Below, piece by piece: positions 56,305-64,000 of a DNA stretch of 64,000 nucleotides; position 1 is the stretch's first letter; each line of letters opens with the position of its first letter. The notes under the pieces are model-generated. The model saw only the letters and a list, made by a program, of their open reading frames with translations, did no database searches and was not told the DNA's origin. The stretch comes from Lichenicoccus sp964247695 (GTDB lineage Bacteria > Pseudomonadota > Alphaproteobacteria > Acetobacterales > Acetobacteraceae): positions 11,402 through 75,401 of the forward strand of contig CAXTVI010000023.1 of NCBI GenBank assembly GCA_964247695.1, written 5' to 3'. Position numbers and translations under genes: made by a program.

Positions 56305-57294
56305 CTAATTGCCGACAGCGGGCGTCATCACGGGACGGGGATGTGACGGCAAGGTCTTGAGGCGATCGTTCAGCAGGCCAAGCACCCTCGCCCGGTCGAT
56401 ATCGAGGCAGGCACGCACGTTCGCGGCGCCCGGTTGTTCGATGGTCGCGCCGTTATCCAGCACGGCCAGGCGGATCGGCACCGGCTGACAGACCGACGGA
56501 TCGAGCAGCCATGCGACCGGAACCACGTCGAACAGCACCGGAACCGGACCCCATGGATTGTTCGCGGCCCACTGGGTATAGAGCGCGGCGAGCGCCCGAT
56601 CGGCAGGATCGGGCTGGCCGAAGATGTTGCGGCGCATCGCCAGCGGCAGCGCAACCTCGGTGGCATCCAGCGGCATCAGGACGACCGGGACGCCACTCGC
56701 AATAAGCCGCCGGAGATCCTCCGGATCCGAGCGGATGTTATATTCGTTGCTCGGCGTGTCGCTGGTGGTGCCGGCAGCCTTGCCATAGCCACGACGCACC
56801 GATCCGCCCATCAGGATCACCTGCCGCAAGCGACGGGAATTCGCCGGATCGCGTGCGATCGCAGCTCCGATCGTCGTGAGCGGCGCGATCGCGACCAGGG
56901 TGATGCTGCCGCTCGGCGCCGCACGCAGCCGGTCCAGCAGCAGCGCCACCGCATCAGGGGCCGGCGCCACCGGGCCAGCCGACGCCCACGCCGCCTGGGT
57001 GAAACGGGTGCTGTCCGCGGTCGACGGCCCGGTGCCCACCGCGATGTCGTCACGGTCCGCCTGATGGAGGAAGCGCCGGACCAGCCGTGTCCGGAGCGTC
57101 GTGTCACCGAAGCTCGTGATGACCGCTCCGATGCGCACCTCCGGGGCTCGCAGCAGCAGCGCCAGGGAAAAGGCGTCGTCGATGTCGTCGCCGATATCGG
57201 TGTCGACAATTACAGGCGGGGTCTCAGCCGCGCGGGCGACGCCGGCTGGCAGCAAGAGCGGCAGCATGGCCGCGCATCGGATCAGCCATTTCAA
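56305..57294 (-). CDS. Exported nucleoside hydrolase
   Basis: 329 residues. Sec signal peptide (MKWLIRCAAMLPLLLPAGVARA) and the nucleoside hydrolase calcium site DTDIGDDIDDAFSLALLL at residues 31-48, with a later LMGGSVRRGYG and SNEYNIRSDPEDL. Hydrolyses the N-glycosidic bond of ribonucleosides, here in the periplasm. TTG 57294 is supported by a GGAGG site. It is the last gene of a long operon whose ABC importer could take up the freed ribose. Confidence 0.88.
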   Translation of the reverse strand: MKWLIRCAAMLPLLLPAGVARAAETPPVIVDTDIGDDIDDAFSLALLLRAPEVRIGAVITSFGDTTLRTRLVRRFLHQADRDDIAVGTGPSTADSTRFTQAAWASAGPVAPAPDAVALLLDRLRAAPSGSITLVAIAPLTTIGAAIARDPANSRRLRQVILMGGSVRRGYGKAAGTTSDTPSNEYNIRSDPEDLRRLIASGVPVVLMPLDATEVALPLAMRRNIFGQPDPADRALAALYTQWAANNPWGPVPVLFDVVPVAWLLDPSVCQPVPIRLAVLDNGATIEQPGAANVRACLDIDRARVLGLLNDRLKTLPSHPRPVMTPAVGN

Positions 57295-57318
57295 ACGCCA
57301 CGTCCTCCCGAACTCGAG

Positions 57319-58272
57319 TCAGGCGGCGCGCTCTCCGCCTGCCGCGGTGATCACCGCGATGATGACCAGCCCGGTCAACACCATTCGCGTCCCCGCCCCG
57401 AACCCCAGCGTGTTCAGCATCGACACCAGCAGGAACAGGAACAATGCCGCTCCCCAAACCCCCGCCGGGCTGGCGCGGCCACCATTCACCGACGTTCCGC
57501 CGATCACCACCACCGCGATCGAGGACAGCAGATACTCCACCCCCATGTCGAGCGACGCACCGCCGGAGAAGCTGGCCAGCAGTACGCCGCAGACCGCGCT
57601 CAGCACGCCGGACAGCGCATAGGTCGCTACCGCCACCCGATTGACCTGCAGCCCCGCCAGCCGTGCCGCCCGGCGGTTCTGCCCGATCGCCGACACCGTG
57701 CGTCCGAAGATCGTCCGCGCCAGCACCAGGGACACCAGCAGGCTGAGCGCCAGCGCCACGAACGCCGCCAGCGGCAGTCCGAGCGGCGCCGCCGTGCTGA
57801 ACCATGCCAGCGCCGGCGGCGGCTTGACCAGCAGGCCGCCGCCGACGTCGATGGCAACCGACTGCACGATGAAGCTCGCCGACAGGGTGGCCACGATCGG
57901 CGGGATGCGCAGCAGGAACACCAGCCCGGCATTGGCGAGCCCGACCGCCGCCCCCGAGGCCAGTGCTGCCAGGATGCCCGGCACGATGCCGCCATTGCTG
58001 CCGTCCATCACCTTCATGGCGATGACGCCGGCGAGCGCGATGGCGGATGGGATCGACAGGTCCACGTTGCCGGGACCGAGCGTCACCACCACCATCTGGC
58101 CGAGGCCGACGATCACGTAGAACGTGCCGAAGGCCAGTGCCGCGGTGAGCGCCCCGCCGGCGCCCTGCCCGGCCGCGACCGCCGCCACCAGCCAGACCAC
58201 GATGGCCGCCGCGAACGACCACGACCAGGGCTGCCGGACCAGCCACCGGAGTGGTGCGAACAGCCTGTTCAT
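57319..58272 (-). CDS. Sugar ABC transporter permease (second of pair)
   Basis: 317 residues, RbsC family: VVTLGPGNVDLSIPSAIALAG, IPPIVATLSASFIVQSV, AIGQNRRAARLAGLQV and VVIGGTSVNGGRASPAG. It overlaps the preceding permease (ATGA at 58269-58272). Two permeases of the same family in tandem suggest a heterodimer. Confidence 0.92.
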   Translation of the reverse strand: MNRLFAPLRWLVRQPWSWSFAAAIVVWLVAAVAAGQGAGGALTAALAFGTFYVIVGLGQMVVVTLGPGNVDLSIPSAIALAGVIAMKVMDGSNGGIVPGILAALASGAAVGLANAGLVFLLRIPPIVATLSASFIVQSVAIDVGGGLLVKPPPALAWFSTAAPLGLPLAAFVALALSLLVSLVLARTIFGRTVSAIGQNRRAARLAGLQVNRVAVATYALSGVLSAVCGVLLASFSGGASLDMGVEYLLSSIAVVVIGGTSVNGGRASPAGVWGAALFLFLLVSMLNTLGFGAGTRMVLTGLVIIAVITAAGGERAA

Positions 58273-59213
58273 GCCTCGCGCTCGCGGCCGGTGAGCGCAC
58301 GCAGCGCCAGCACCGCGATCAGGATCGCGCCCTGCGCTCCTACCTGCCAGTCGGCGCCGAGATGCAAGAATGTGAGCGCGGAACTGGCGAGCGCGAGGGT
58401 CAGCGCGCCGATCACGGTCCCGATCGGCGCGATGCGGCCTCCGAAGAAGCTGCAGCCGCCCAGGATCGAGCCCGCCACCGACAGCAGCGTGTAGCGCTGC
58501 GCGATGTTGGCGTCCGCCGAGGTGGTCAGCCCGACCAGAGCGAGCCCGGACAGCACGCCGAAGCAGCCGGCCAGCGCATACAGCGTCATGCGCGCGCGCA
58601 ACGCCGACCAGCCGGCGCGTTCGACGGCGCGCGCGAAGCCGCCCATGCCACGCAGCACCACGCCGAACGAAGTCCGCATCATCAGCACGTGGGTGAAGAG
58701 GCCGATCACCACGCAGGCGACGATTGGCAACGGCACCAGCGGCATGTGGTAGCCGACGAAGCTGCTGAGCCAGTCGGGCGCGTTGCCGCCCGGCGACGGC
58801 AGCACCAGGATCGCAAGCCCGAGCCAGACGAACGATAGGCCCAGCGTCACCACGATCGAGGGCAGTTGCCGCCACTGCACCAGGGCTCCGACTGCGGCAT
58901 AGCCCGCGATGCAACCGAGCAGCGCGAGCACGCCGAGCCAGGGCCGGTCGTGCAGCCAGGTCGCGGTGATGCAGGCCACCAGACCCACGAAGCTGCCGAT
59001 CGACAAATCGAGGTCGTTGATGGTCAGGAACATCATCTGCGCGATGGTGGCCAGCGCCAGCGGCACCGCCAGGTTGAGCATCAGGTTGAGGCCGAAATAG
59101 CTCATCGTGCGCGGCTGCAGCCAGAAGATCGCGCCGAGCAGGAGCACGAAGGTCGCCACCGGCAGCAGCAACCTTGCATCTGCACGCAGGCGCAAGGCAG
59201 CAGGGGCGGCCAT
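58269..59213 (-). CDS. Sugar ABC transporter permease (first of pair)
   Basis: 314 residues from ATG 59213. RbsC family: FLTINDLDLSIGSFVGL, LPSIVVTLGLSFVWLGLAI, RGMGGFARAVERAG and SVAGSILGGCSFFGGRIAPIGT. It overlaps the ATPase stop (TGATG) and the next permease (ATGA). Confidence 0.92.
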   Translation of the reverse strand: MAAPAALRLRADARLLLPVATFVLLLGAIFWLQPRTMSYFGLNLMLNLAVPLALATIAQMMFLTINDLDLSIGSFVGLVACITATWLHDRPWLGVLALLGCIAGYAAVGALVQWRQLPSIVVTLGLSFVWLGLAILVLPSPGGNAPDWLSSFVGYHMPLVPLPIVACVVIGLFTHVLMMRTSFGVVLRGMGGFARAVERAGWSALRARMTLYALAGCFGVLSGLALVGLTTSADANIAQRYTLLSVAGSILGGCSFFGGRIAPIGTVIGALTLALASSALTFLHLGADWQVGAQGAILIAVLALRALTGREREA

Positions 59214-60661
59214 CAGAACGACGCCTGCAGGACGCGTTCCTCGGTGATCTCGTCCGGACCCAGCGCCGCCATGATGCGTCCCTCGCGGAACACATAGACG
59301 CGGTCGCACTCGTACAGCTCGTCCATCTCCGTGGTGTACCAGAGGAAGGTGCGCCCGGCGGCGGCCTGCGCGCGGATCATCGCATACACGTCCTGCTTGG
59401 TCTGCACGTCGACGCCACGCATCGGGTCGTCCATCAGGATGATGCGCGCGTCGCTGTCGAGTGCCCGCGCGAACAGCGCCTTCTGCTGGTTGCCGCCCGA
59501 GAGCGACAGGATCGGGTTGTCCATGTCCGGCGCCCGGATCTTCATCAGCCCGCGCCAGTCCTCCGCCGATGCCTGCTCGCTTGCCAGATCGAGCAACCCG
59601 TGCCGCAGATGCTTGCGGTATGCACCCACGGAAATGTTCTCGCAGATCGACCAGAGCGGGAACACGCCGTCGCGCTTGCGGTCACCCACGACCATCGCCA
59701 TCGAATGCGCCGAGAAGAGATCGACCAGGAACTCGGTCTGCCCGTGTCCCGCGAGGCCGCCGAGACCGATCACCTCGCCTTCGTTGGCGACCAGTTGCCG
59801 GCCTCCCCTGGCGCCACCCTTCGGCGTCGCCTGCAGCACCTGGCTGCTGCCGGTGCGACGATCGGCCGCCAGCCGCGCCACCGAGGCACGGTGGGTGCCG
59901 CCGCTCATCAGCGCCACCAGGCTGTCGCGGTCATGCGCGCTTGCCGGATCGCAGCCGACGACGCGGCCGTCGCTCATCACCGCGATGCGGTCCGCACTCT
60001 CCAGCACCTCGTGCAGCATGTGCGTCACCAGCAGCACGCTGCAGCCCTGCTGGGTCATGCGCCGGATATGCGCGAGCAGTTGCGAGGCGGTGGAGGCGTC
60101 CAACGACGAGGTCGGCTCGTCGAGGATGACCAGCCTGGGTGCGATGTCGGTGGTGGTGAAGGCGCGCGCGATCTCCACCATCTGGCGCTCGGTCAGCGAG
60201 AGCGAGGCGACCGCAACGCCGGCGCGTATGCGGTGGCCGGGAAACACCGTGTCGAGCGACGCCGCGATCAGCGCGGCCGCCCGCCGCGACCAGTTCCAGC
60301 CGCGCAGGGTCGGATGCACCAGCCGGGTGTTCTCCGCCACCGTCAGGTTCGGGCAGAGCGACAGCTCCTGGAACACGCAGCGAATGCCCAGGCGCCGCGC
60401 CGCGCGCGGGTCGTGCACCGAGCCGGGGGCGCCCGCGACCTGCATGCTGCCCGAACTCGGGGTCAGCGCGCCGGTCAGCAGGTTGATCAGCGTGGACTTG
60501 CCGGCGCCGTTATGGCCGACCAGCCCGAGGCACTCCCCCGCCTCGATGCTGAGGTCGACACCGTCGAGTGCCCGGACCGGGCCGAAGCTCTTGGCGACGT
60601 CGGTGAAGCGGACCAGGCTCGCTGCCCTGTCCGCGAGGCTGTGGTCAGTGGGCGACGGCAC
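59213..60661 (-). CDS. Sugar ABC transporter ATPase with shortened second cassette
   Basis: 482 residues from GTG 60661, which overlaps the binding-protein stop by 17 bases (a start at 60703 would overlap by 59). First cassette normal: GHNGAGKST, LSLTERQMVEIARAF in place of the usual signature, LVILDEPTSSLD and LLVTHM. Second cassette: GLGGLAGHGQTEFLVDLF leads directly to MAMVVGDRKRDGVFPLW, lacking about 35-40 residues normally found between Walker A and the DRKREG motif. LSGGNQQKALFARAL and IILMDDPMRGVD are kept. Probably functional with one catalytic site. Confidence 0.88.
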   Translation of the reverse strand: MPSPTDHSLADRAASLVRFTDVAKSFGPVRALDGVDLSIEAGECLGLVGHNGAGKSTLINLLTGALTPSSGSMQVAGAPGSVHDPRAARRLGIRCVFQELSLCPNLTVAENTRLVHPTLRGWNWSRRAAALIAASLDTVFPGHRIRAGVAVASLSLTERQMVEIARAFTTTDIAPRLVILDEPTSSLDASTASQLLAHIRRMTQQGCSVLLVTHMLHEVLESADRIAVMSDGRVVGCDPASAHDRDSLVALMSGGTHRASVARLAADRRTGSSQVLQATPKGGARGGRQLVANEGEVIGLGGLAGHGQTEFLVDLFSAHSMAMVVGDRKRDGVFPLWSICENISVGAYRKHLRHGLLDLASEQASAEDWRGLMKIRAPDMDNPILSLSGGNQQKALFARALDSDARIILMDDPMRGVDVQTKQDVYAMIRAQAAAGRTFLWYTTEMDELYECDRVYVFREGRIMAALGPDEITEERVLQASF

Positions 60662-61658
60662 GCAGTTGCTCGGCGTCCTGCTGCGTGTAGAGGTGGTTGG
60701 CAAGGCCGCCGCTCGGCGTCTTGGCGAGCGTGGCGTCCAGCGTGTCCTGGGTGATCTTGAGGTACGGCACCTGCAGGTCCTTCGGCGGCGGGTGGCCGTC
60801 GAGCACCTGCTGCGCCACCCAGAACGCCAGCGTCACCACGCCCGGCGCGATGCTCGACGACATCGTGGTGTAGCCGTCCTTGTCGTGCTGCTGCTTCCAC
60901 CAGGCGAGCTCTTCCTGGCGGTTGCCCATGATGATGATCGGCTCGGGGCGGCCGACCGACGAGAACGCCTGCGCGGCCCCGTAGCCGTCACCGCCCTCTG
61001 TCAGTACGCCCGCTATCGTCGGCAGGCCGGGCAGCACGCCGGCGACCGCCTTCTGCGCAACAGTCTGCGTCCAGTTGCCATTCACGGTGCTGACAACATG
61101 AAGGTTTGGATGCCGCTTCAGGGCCTCCTGCATGCCGGTATGGAAGCCGTCATCGATCGAGGTGCCGGCCATGCCGCGTATCTCGACCAGGTTGCCGCCC
61201 TGCGGCAGCCGCGACGCAAGGTAATCCACCTGCTCGGCACCCATGCCTTTGAAGTCGACGGTCAGTCGCCACGCACAGGGTGCGGTGACGATGCCGTCGA
61301 ACGAGATCACGGTGATGCCGGCATCGCAGGCCGACTTGATGGCCCCGTTCAGCGCATCCGGCGAAGCGGCGTCGACCACGATGGCGTCGAAGCCCTGCAG
61401 GATCATGTTCTGGATCTGCGCGGCCTGCTCGGTGACCTGGTTCTCGGCGGTGGTGAAGGCCGGCGCCGCCTTCACGATGCCCATCTTCACGGCGTGGCCG
61501 GTGGCGTCGGTCCAGGAGGTCAGCATGGTCTGCCGCCACGAGTTGCCGGCATAGTTGTTGGAGAGCGCGATGCGCTTGCCCGCGGTGTCGGCATTTGCGT
61601 GCGCCGCCGACATAAGCAGCATTGCTGCCAGACCCAGACCTGCAACCCGGCTTTTCAT
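60645..61658 (-). CDS. Sugar ABC transporter binding protein
   Basis: 337 residues from ATG 61658 with signal peptide MKSRVAGLGLAAMLLMSAAHANA. RbsB-like fold with IALSNNYAGNSWRQTML, ILQGFDAIVVDAASPDAL and VISFDGIVTAP. It overlaps the ATPase start. Follows the reductase gene by 57 bases. Confidence 0.9.
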   Translation of the reverse strand: MKSRVAGLGLAAMLLMSAAHANADTAGKRIALSNNYAGNSWRQTMLTSWTDATGHAVKMGIVKAAPAFTTAENQVTEQAAQIQNMILQGFDAIVVDAASPDALNGAIKSACDAGITVISFDGIVTAPCAWRLTVDFKGMGAEQVDYLASRLPQGGNLVEIRGMAGTSIDDGFHTGMQEALKRHPNLHVVSTVNGNWTQTVAQKAVAGVLPGLPTIAGVLTEGGDGYGAAQAFSSVGRPEPIIIMGNRQEELAWWKQQHDKDGYTTMSSSIAPGVVTLAFWVAQQVLDGHPPPKDLQVPYLKITQDTLDATLAKTPSGGLANHLYTQQDAEQLRAVAH

Positions 61659-61715
61659 CGACAAATTCCCCTTTTGCTGGCGTCTCTTATCGGTATGGGA
61701 CCGCCTGTCAACGCA

Positions 61716-62822
61716 TCAGGCGGCGTCCTGCAGCACCGCGCGCAGCCGGTCCATCCGATGTTCCGGCGCCACCCGCTGCGCCAGGTTCAGCACGCCGCCG
61801 ACCCGGATGCGCACCTTGCTCTGGTGGTTGCGCGCGATGTCGGCAAGCTGGTGGTCGAGGAACGGATTGCGGAAGCGGTCCATGGTGGTGGCGCGATAGG
61901 TGGGCGCGCCGGCATCGCCCAGGGCCGCGAATAGCGGCAGCACTTCCTGCTCGTGCACGGCGTCGAGAAATTCGCGCTGCTCGGGGATGTCGAGGATCTC
62001 GCGCACCGTCATGCCGGGTGCCAGGCCCGCCTGCTGCCAGCGCGACACCAGCACGCTGTGGCCGAGATTGAGGATGAACAGCTTGCGCTGCTCGTAGCGC
62101 TCCAGCGAGTCCGCGACTTCGATGCACGGGTGCCGGCAGAACGGCACCAGTCCGGGCTGCGCCTCGATCGCCCACAGCGCATACGGCTCGGCCACCGCGC
62201 CGATCGGCTCCAACGGCGTCGGCACGATGCGATCGACCAGCGTGTTGACCCAGCGGCAGCGCGTCGTGAGCCACTCGCGGTAGCCATCGGGCACATCCCA
62301 CGTGCTGCTCGCCTGCAGCACGATGTCGCGCAGCATGCGGCCGTTGCCGACCTGCAGCTCGCACGGATACAGGTCGAGCGGCTCGGCGCGATGCCGGTAG
62401 CGCGCCAGCAGCAGCCGCGCCAGCCGGGCCGGGAACGATCGCGCATGCTCCGGGCCCAGCGCGTCCTCGGGATGCAGGTCGAAGCCGCGCTCCGCGGTAT
62501 TGGAGACCAGCACCTGCGCCTCGTGCACGACGATGCTCTCGATCGCGTCCCAATCCCGCGCGGCCTGCAGCGCCCGGACCACGCTCGCAACCTCGACGCG
62601 CCGGTCCACCACGGCCCCGTTCTCGATCCCGCGCACCTGCACCGGGAACGGCCCGGCATTGAAGGCGGCGATGCGGCGCGCACTGTCGGCGCTGTCGGTG
62701 GTCTGCACGACGGTGATCGGCCCGGGGGCGTCGCCGGATGCGAGCGCCTCCGAGACGAACAGATCGACATGCGCCTGCAGGAAACGGCTGGTGCCGAACT
62801 GCACGATGGGAGTGACGGTCAC
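61716..62822 (-). CDS. Tagaturonate/mannonate-type sugar-acid reductase
   Basis: 368 residues from GTG 62822. Mannitol dehydrogenase family (UxaB/UxuB group): VQFGTSRFLQAHVDLF near the N-terminus, LYPCELQVGNGRMLRDIVL, the catalytic-lysine region RKLFILNLGHSVL, and RNPFLDHQL. Family members reduce D-tagaturonate to D-altronate or D-fructuronate to D-mannonate with NADH. It starts one base after the dehydrogenase stop. Which epimer it uses cannot be told by eye. Confidence 0.85.
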   Translation of the reverse strand: MTVTPIVQFGTSRFLQAHVDLFVSEALASGDAPGPITVVQTTDSADSARRIAAFNAGPFPVQVRGIENGAVVDRRVEVASVVRALQAARDWDAIESIVVHEAQVLVSNTAERGFDLHPEDALGPEHARSFPARLARLLLARYRHRAEPLDLYPCELQVGNGRMLRDIVLQASSTWDVPDGYREWLTTRCRWVNTLVDRIVPTPLEPIGAVAEPYALWAIEAQPGLVPFCRHPCIEVADSLERYEQRKLFILNLGHSVLVSRWQQAGLAPGMTVREILDIPEQREFLDAVHEQEVLPLFAALGDAGAPTYRATTMDRFRNPFLDHQLADIARNHQSKVRIRVGGVLNLAQRVAPEHRMDRLRAVLQDAA

Positions 62823-62823
62823 G

Positions 62824-63834
62824 CTATACCTCGATGGTCGCCTTGATCACGCCGGCCTCCGGCCGCAGCCAGCCGGGAAACTGCGCCGCCGCCTCGTCGA
62901 GCCGGGCATGGTGGGTGCGGAGTGTCGCCACCGGAATGCTGCCCTCGCGCATGCGTGTCACCACCTCGGCGAAATCCGCCGGCAGCGCGTTGCGGCTGGC
63001 CAACAGGGTGGTTTCTCGCTTGTGGAATTCCGGGTCCGCAAAGCCGATCTCCTCGCGCACCACGCTGAGCAGCACGTAGCGGCCGCCATGGCCGACATAG
63101 CGCAACCCGTTGCGGATCGAGTCGACATTGCCGGTGGCGTCCACCACGACGTCGAAGAATTCGCCGCCAGTGGCGTCCGAAAAGGCTGCCTCGGTGTCGG
63201 CATTCGCAAGCAGCGCGGCGTCCGCCCCCAGCGAAGCCAAAGCCAGGTCCAGCCGGTCCTGGCGCATGTCCACGACGCTGACCTGCGCCCCGCGCGCCTT
63301 CGCGAACAGGATCGCCGCGATGCCGATCGGACCTGCGCCCACCACCAGCACCCGATCCCCTGCGGTCACCGCTCCGCGCGCGATGCCGTGCGCGCCGATC
63401 GCCAGGAACTCCACCATCGCCGCCTCGTCCAAGCCTATGCCCTCGAGCGGCACCACGTTGGCGGCCGGCACCGCGAGCAGTTCCGCCATGCCGCCATCCT
63501 GGTGCACGCCAAGCACGCTGATGTTGCGGCAGCAATTGCTCAGGCCGCGCCGGCAGGCCCCGCAGTGGCCGCAGGACAGGTACGGCACGACATACGCCGC
63601 CTGCCCGGGCCGCAGCATGCTGCCGGGCGGCGCGTGCACCACCTCGCCGGCAAGCTCATGGCCCATCACCCGCGGATAGTGCAGGAACGGATGCTTGCCC
63701 TCGAAGATATGCAGGTCGGTGCCGCATACGCCGACCCGCCGGATGCGCAGCACGGCCTCGCCGTCCTTGGGAACCGGGTCGGGCCGCTGCACCACGGCGA
63801 GCCTGCCTGGCGCCTCGCACAGCAGCGCCTTCAT
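62824..63834 (-). CDS. Zinc-binding alcohol dehydrogenase, hexonate 5-dehydrogenase type
   Basis: 336 residues. Zinc MDR enzyme: catalytic-zinc ligands in GVCGTDLHIF and MGHELAGEV, structural-zinc cysteines CGHCGACRRGLSNCC, and VVGAGPIGIAAILFAK as the NAD-binding site. Resembles L-galactonate/L-gulonate 5-dehydrogenases (YjjN-type), whose products are the substrates of the UxaB/UxuB-type reductase encoded next door. Its start overlaps the stop of the upstream permease (ATGA). Confidence 0.85.
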   Translation of the reverse strand: MKALLCEAPGRLAVVQRPDPVPKDGEAVLRIRRVGVCGTDLHIFEGKHPFLHYPRVMGHELAGEVVHAPPGSMLRPGQAAYVVPYLSCGHCGACRRGLSNCCRNISVLGVHQDGGMAELLAVPAANVVPLEGIGLDEAAMVEFLAIGAHGIARGAVTAGDRVLVVGAGPIGIAAILFAKARGAQVSVVDMRQDRLDLALASLGADAALLANADTEAAFSDATGGEFFDVVVDATGNVDSIRNGLRYVGHGGRYVLLSVVREEIGFADPEFHKRETTLLASRNALPADFAEVVTRMREGSIPVATLRTHHARLDEAAAQFPGWLRPEAGVIKATIEV

Positions 63835-64000
63835 GAGCGCCGCCGCCTACGCTGGTCGAAATACACGATCACGATGATCAGCCCGCCGGTAATCACACGC
63901 TGCCAGAACGGGTTCACGTTGAGCAGGTTGGCGCCGTTGTTGATCGTGGTGAGCAGGATCGCGCCCAGGATCGGGCCGATCACCGTGCCGACCGCGCCGA
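63831..64000 (-). CDS. RbsC-type ABC permease (C-terminal end only)
   Basis: The last 56 codons are present, reading GAVGTVIGPILGAILLTTINNGANLL and WQRVITGGLIIVIVYFDQRR, the typical end of an RbsC-family permease. The rest lies beyond the window. Its TGA overlaps the dehydrogenase ATG, so it belongs to the same operon and implies a further ABC transporter upstream. Confidence 0.85.
   Translation of the reverse strand, partial: GAVGTVIGPILGAILLTTINNGANLLNVNPFWQRVITGGLIIVIVYFDQRRRRRS

Noticed and set aside
56434..58494. 686-codon open frame on the plus strand opposite the nucleoside hydrolase and permease genes
   Set aside because: Antisense shadow: Arg/His/Gln-rich composition and no recognisable domain, while the minus strand has full family motifs.

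Overview
This is a 64 kb chromosomal window from a GC-rich alphaproteobacterium. The aerobic-type cobalamin genes (cobN, cobW, cobU, cobO, cobQ, cobC, cbiB, bluB), the serB-miaA-ilvBHC block and the general gene style fit Acetobacteraceae, but the family assignment is an inference from gene content, not from a marker gene. Genes are dense, with many 4-base start/stop overlaps. I see no tRNA, rRNA, CRISPR array, intact insertion sequence or phage.

Layout. 1-5.4 kb (minus strand): a signalling operon of a double-domain KaiC ATPase, a hybrid PAS histidine kinase and a GAF-GGDEF-EAL protein that runs off the left edge. 5.5-7.2 kb: a low-complexity coiled-coil protein and a DUF2189-like membrane protein. 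7.4-15 kb: cobalamin cluster one, DUF1636-cobW-cobN on minus and cobU-cobO-cobQ on plus, followed by a decayed EAL fragment. 15.3-19.3 kb: lipoprotein, SPL-like radical SAM enzyme, MOSC protein, serB, miaA. 19.4-22.8 kb: ilvB-ilvH-ilvC, followed by a frameshifted VOC gene. 23.5-26.2 kb: cobalamin cluster two (cobC diverging from cbiB-bluB).

26.3-29.1 kb: a sugar ABC transporter with a single-domain ATPase (frcBCA-like layout) and a PsiE-like protein. 29.5-32.4 kb: a haloacid dehalogenase and a two-component system with a His-rich sensor region. 32.6-36.1 kb: an UrcA-like protein and a broken RND efflux pump, in which an internal deletion joins the front of the adaptor gene to the back of the permease gene. 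36.2-38.8 kb: rmuC and an Xre-MbcA-ParS/RES toxin-antitoxin pair with a recognisable promoter. 38.8-45.1 kb: a fluoroacetate-dehalogenase-like hydrolase, a ThiZ/ThiX-like ABC pair without binding protein, a quinone oxidoreductase-like gene, a LysR/pirin pair, an orphan protein with a HEPN-like N-terminus and an antitoxin-like C-terminus, and a 23-residue hydrophobic peptide gene.

45.2-48.8 kb: a ribose-type ABC operon (ATPase-permease-binding protein) with a LacI-type palindrome upstream. 49-55.9 kb: small hydrolase, host-attachment-like and DUF302 genes, a flavin monooxygenase, and an operon of disulfide reductase, Tat-exported unknown protein and HD-domain protein. 56.3-64 kb (minus): one long operon with a permease end, a zinc alcohol dehydrogenase, a tagaturonate/mannonate-type reductase, a complete second ribose-type ABC transporter and a secreted nucleoside hydrolase. 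It looks like import and oxidation/reduction of a hexonate-type sugar acid together with nucleoside salvage.

The window as a whole suggests a metabolically versatile, vitamin-B12-making bacterium with three separate carbohydrate importers. It is also losing genes: four loci carry visible lesions (EAL fragment, VOC gene, adaptor, RND permease). The least conventional candidates are the HEPN-like/antitoxin-like fusion protein beside the 23-residue peptide gene, and the KaiC-kinase-cyclic-di-GMP operon.
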